Assembly (NCBI RefSeq): GCF_038005985.1
Contig: NZ_JBBOUI010000001.1
Coordinates: 1,570,001-1,634,000, forward strand
Reading direction: 5' to 3'
DNA length: 64,000 bases
Source: Solibacillus sp. FSL R7-0682
GTDB lineage: Bacteria > Bacillota > Bacilli > Bacillales_A > Planococcaceae
Numbering within the stretch: position 1 is the stretch's first letter; each line of letters opens with the position of its first letter. Shown here in pieces: positions 62,335 to 64,000 of this stretch. The notes under the pieces were generated by a model, which saw nothing but the letters and a program-made list of their open reading frames with translations, was not told the DNA's origin and ran no database searches. The translations under genes and the position numbers were made by a program.

Positions 62335-63960
62335 GTGAGAAGAGAAAATAGTGATTTTAAAACTAGCTTCTTATCTGAAGCAGGCTCATTCATGCAAAAT
62401 CGTGATTATTTTGCCTATACCGAATTGGATGACATGGTTTGTTGGGTAGCTGTAAAAGGTTTAGATACCGATCAAGAGATGAAGAGTGCAGAGTTAGCTG
62501 TTAAAGCTGTTCTCGAATCGTTTATGGAAAAACCATCTCTATCGAAAAATAGTGTGAAAAGATATATGAAAAAGGCACATCAACAACTACAAATACAAAG
62601 TTTAAGAGTTCGTTTAAAGGCTAGTATTGTAATTGTTGTTTCAAATTACTCAAAGTTGATTTATGCAGTGGCAGGTAATTCACGGTTTTATCATTTTCGC
62701 AATGGGTCTCTATTACATAGAAGTAATGACCAGAGTTTGGCGCAAGAAATCGTTAATGAAAAGAACCGATCTTTTGAAATAAACAAGCATGAAGAAAAGA
62801 GTAATTTATTAAATTATTTAGGGAAACCAAATGATTTTAAGCCTTATATTTCAAAGAAAATGAAGTTAATGGATGGAGATGTGTTGCTTCTAACTACCCC
62901 TGGATTTTGGGAAGATGTCAATGAAGTTGAAATGGCAGATGCTTTAGAACTAGCAAAAGATCCAATTCAATATACGGACTTATTAGAAGAAGTGCTACTA
63001 AGCAGGCAAAATAAAATCATTAACAATTATACAATTGCCGCAGTATTTGTAAATAAAGTTTATCAAGAATCCAATAAGAAAAAAATGAAATACATTAAAA
63101 TCATTGCGGCAGCACTTATTGCAACCTTGATTGTTGGTGGAAGTACGTTGTTTTATCAAGCGAAACAAGCAAAGAAGCTAGCTGAATTAGCTGTTGAAAT
63201 GAAGGATCATGAAGAAACAGGAAATTTATATTTTGAGGACGCCAGCTACGAGGAAGCACTAATGGAATATAGTAAGGGAAGAAATATCGCAAAGAAATTA
63301 AAAGATCCGGTACATAGAAATTTATTAGGTACAAAGTTAAGAGTAACGCAACTTATTATTAACGGAGATAAGGCAGCAGAGGCAGGTAAATTCCCTGAGG
63401 CAATGGAGCAATTTGAAAAAGCAAGCCAAGAAGGAAAAATCGTAAAAAATTTTGGGAAAGATGTAATACAACAAAAAATTGCTAATATGGATTCTATTGT
63501 TCAAATTGTTGAAACTACAAAGAATGGAGATCATCAATTTGATTCAGAAGATTATTTTACGGCATTAGCTTCCTATGAAAAGGCAAGAAAAAAAGCAGTG
63601 GCAATATCGTTTAGTGGAGAGCCTCAAATAAAGACTAAAATTGAAGAAACGGAAGAAAAAATAGCAGAACTGAAGAAGGTACAAAAAGAACTGAAGGCGG
63701 AATCTCTAGAAAAGAACGGAGACAATAGCTATGCCAAGCAGGACTATGTAAATGCACTAGATTCGTATGTATTAGCACAAGAAATTTATCAAGAGACGGA
63801 ATTACTAGCAAAAGTATTAGGGCTCGAGCGAAAAATTATGAATGTTAATGAAAAGTTAAATCCGGTACTACCAACTCCGGTAGCAGATGTATCACCAAAT
63901 CTTGATCCACTAGAGAGTGAAGAGGAAAGTAGTGAAAACGTGGGGAAGGGAGGGGAATAA
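62335..63960 (+). CDS. Pseudo-PP2C membrane protein with TPR-like repeats
   Basis: 541 residues. N-terminal PP2C-fold domain (about 1-240) lacking every metal Asp: AVKG (Lys41), AGNS (Asn115), TTPG (Pro189) and NNYT (Asn230) stand where PP2C has ADG, GDS, TDG and DN. One membrane helix (about 254-273) follows, then about four helical repeats of TPR type, each starting G(D/N)..(F/Y/A)...Y..AL..Y, and an acidic Pro/Ser tail. Topology would place the pseudophosphatase inside and the repeats outside. GTG start behind AAGGAGG. Probably a phospho-sensing scaffold. Confidence 0.85.
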   Translation: MRRENSDFKTSFLSEAGSFMQNRDYFAYTELDDMVCWVAVKGLDTDQEMKSAELAVKAVLESFMEKPSLSKNSVKRYMKKAHQQLQIQSLRVRLKASIVIVVSNYSKLIYAVAGNSRFYHFRNGSLLHRSNDQSLAQEIVNEKNRSFEINKHEEKSNLLNYLGKPNDFKPYISKKMKLMDGDVLLLTTPGFWEDVNEVEMADALELAKDPIQYTDLLEEVLLSRQNKIINNYTIAAVFVNKVYQESNKKKMKYIKIIAAALIATLIVGGSTLFYQAKQAKKLAELAVEMKDHEETGNLYFEDASYEEALMEYSKGRNIAKKLKDPVHRNLLGTKLRVTQLIINGDKAAEAGKFPEAMEQFEKASQEGKIVKNFGKDVIQQKIANMDSIVQIVETTKNGDHQFDSEDYFTALASYEKARKKAVAISFSGEPQIKTKIEETEEKIAELKKVQKELKAESLEKNGDNSYAKQDYVNALDSYVLAQEIYQETELLAKVLGLERKIMNVNEKLNPVLPTPVADVSPNLDPLESEEESSENVGKGGE

Positions 63961-63961
63961 T

Positions 63962-64000
63962 ATGTTAAAGGAAATCATGTATGAAAGACTACGTAAAATT
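63962..64000 (+). CDS. Start of the next gene in the cluster (partial)
   Basis: An ATG at 63962 follows GGGAAGGGAGGGG and encodes MLKEIMYERLRKI up to the window edge. It is too short to identify. The close spacing to the upstream stop suggests the operon continues. Confidence 0.6.
   Translation, partial: MLKEIMYERLRKI

Noticed and set aside
55466-64000. Prophage origin of the tube/sheath-like cluster
   Set aside because: No integrase, terminase, portal, capsid, holin or lysin gene and no att-like repeats in the visible part; kinase, FHA and PP2C genes are not phage-typical. The right side is not visible.
1-64000. CRISPR array, tRNA or rRNA genes, insertion sequences
   Set aside because: No regularly spaced repeats, cloverleaf-type sequences with CCA ends, rRNA-like blocks or transposase frames were noticed on either strand by eye.

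Overview
The window is a stretch of a low-GC Gram-positive chromosome, most likely from the family Planococcaceae (Solibacillus/Lysinibacillus-like). This is inferred from the AT-rich composition, strong GGAGG ribosome-binding sites, Bacillus-type neighbourhoods (yqhQ - aroQ - pepP - efp; a YkoGHI-like two-component/PepSY locus; YfiBC-like ABC exporters; BstA/YfiT) and a class II ribonucleotide reductase. No rRNA, tRNA, CRISPR array, transposase or integrase was seen.

Layout. 0-2.9 kb: nrdJ behind tandem NrdR boxes. 2.9-5.2 kb: decayed DNA with remnants of an LD-carboxypeptidase and a HAD phosphatase around one small lipoprotein gene. 5.2-8.1 kb: MarR/SDR pair with a palindromic operator, trhO, a VOC protein. 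8.3-12.6 kb: BceRSAB-like peptide-sensing/resistance module. 13-17.9 kb: pstSCAB-phoU plus an orphan response regulator. 18-20.5 kb: DUF4085 protein, PAS-GGDEF protein, small basic protein. 20.6-22.9 kb: two near-identical FMN riboswitches in series before ribE-ribB-ribH. 23-31.5 kb: accessory enzymes, the first of three ECF sigma/membrane-partner pairs, an amidohydrolase divergent from an HTH regulator, a soluble PAS chemoreceptor. 31.7-38.2 kb: a GntR-controlled catabolic operon with a TRAP transporter, a D-2-hydroxyacid dehydrogenase, 4-hydroxy-2-oxovalerate aldolase and acylating acetaldehyde dehydrogenase. 38.9-42.1 kb: PepSY proteins with a two-component system. 42.2-51.5 kb: BstA, two more ECF/partner pairs, a CPBP protease and a heterodimeric ABC exporter. 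51.6-55.2 kb: the conserved yqhQ-efp block.

The most unusual part is 55.4-64.0 kb, which runs off the right edge. It holds a Hanks-type kinase with a degenerate glycine loop, a 722-residue protein with a possible sheath-like C-terminal half, a small Hcp/tail-tube-like protein, a J-domain protein, two FHA proteins (one membrane-anchored, one with a zinc ribbon), a membrane-anchored PP2C phosphatase with intact metal ligands, and a membrane protein with a pseudo-PP2C domain and TPR-like repeats. Kinase, FHA and phosphatase together resemble the PpkA-Fha-PppA control circuit of type VI secretion. Joined to a putative tube and a putative sheath in a Gram-positive genome, this suggests a phospho-regulated tubular or contractile apparatus. 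The regulatory assignments rest on visible motifs; the tube and sheath assignments are inference.

Sequence-level signals include intrinsic terminators between most units, palindromic operators before the SDR gene, the amidohydrolase/HTH pair and the GntR operon, Pho-box-like repeats before pstS, related promoter-like motifs before two ECF genes, and a possible frame disruption at the start of the 722-residue gene.
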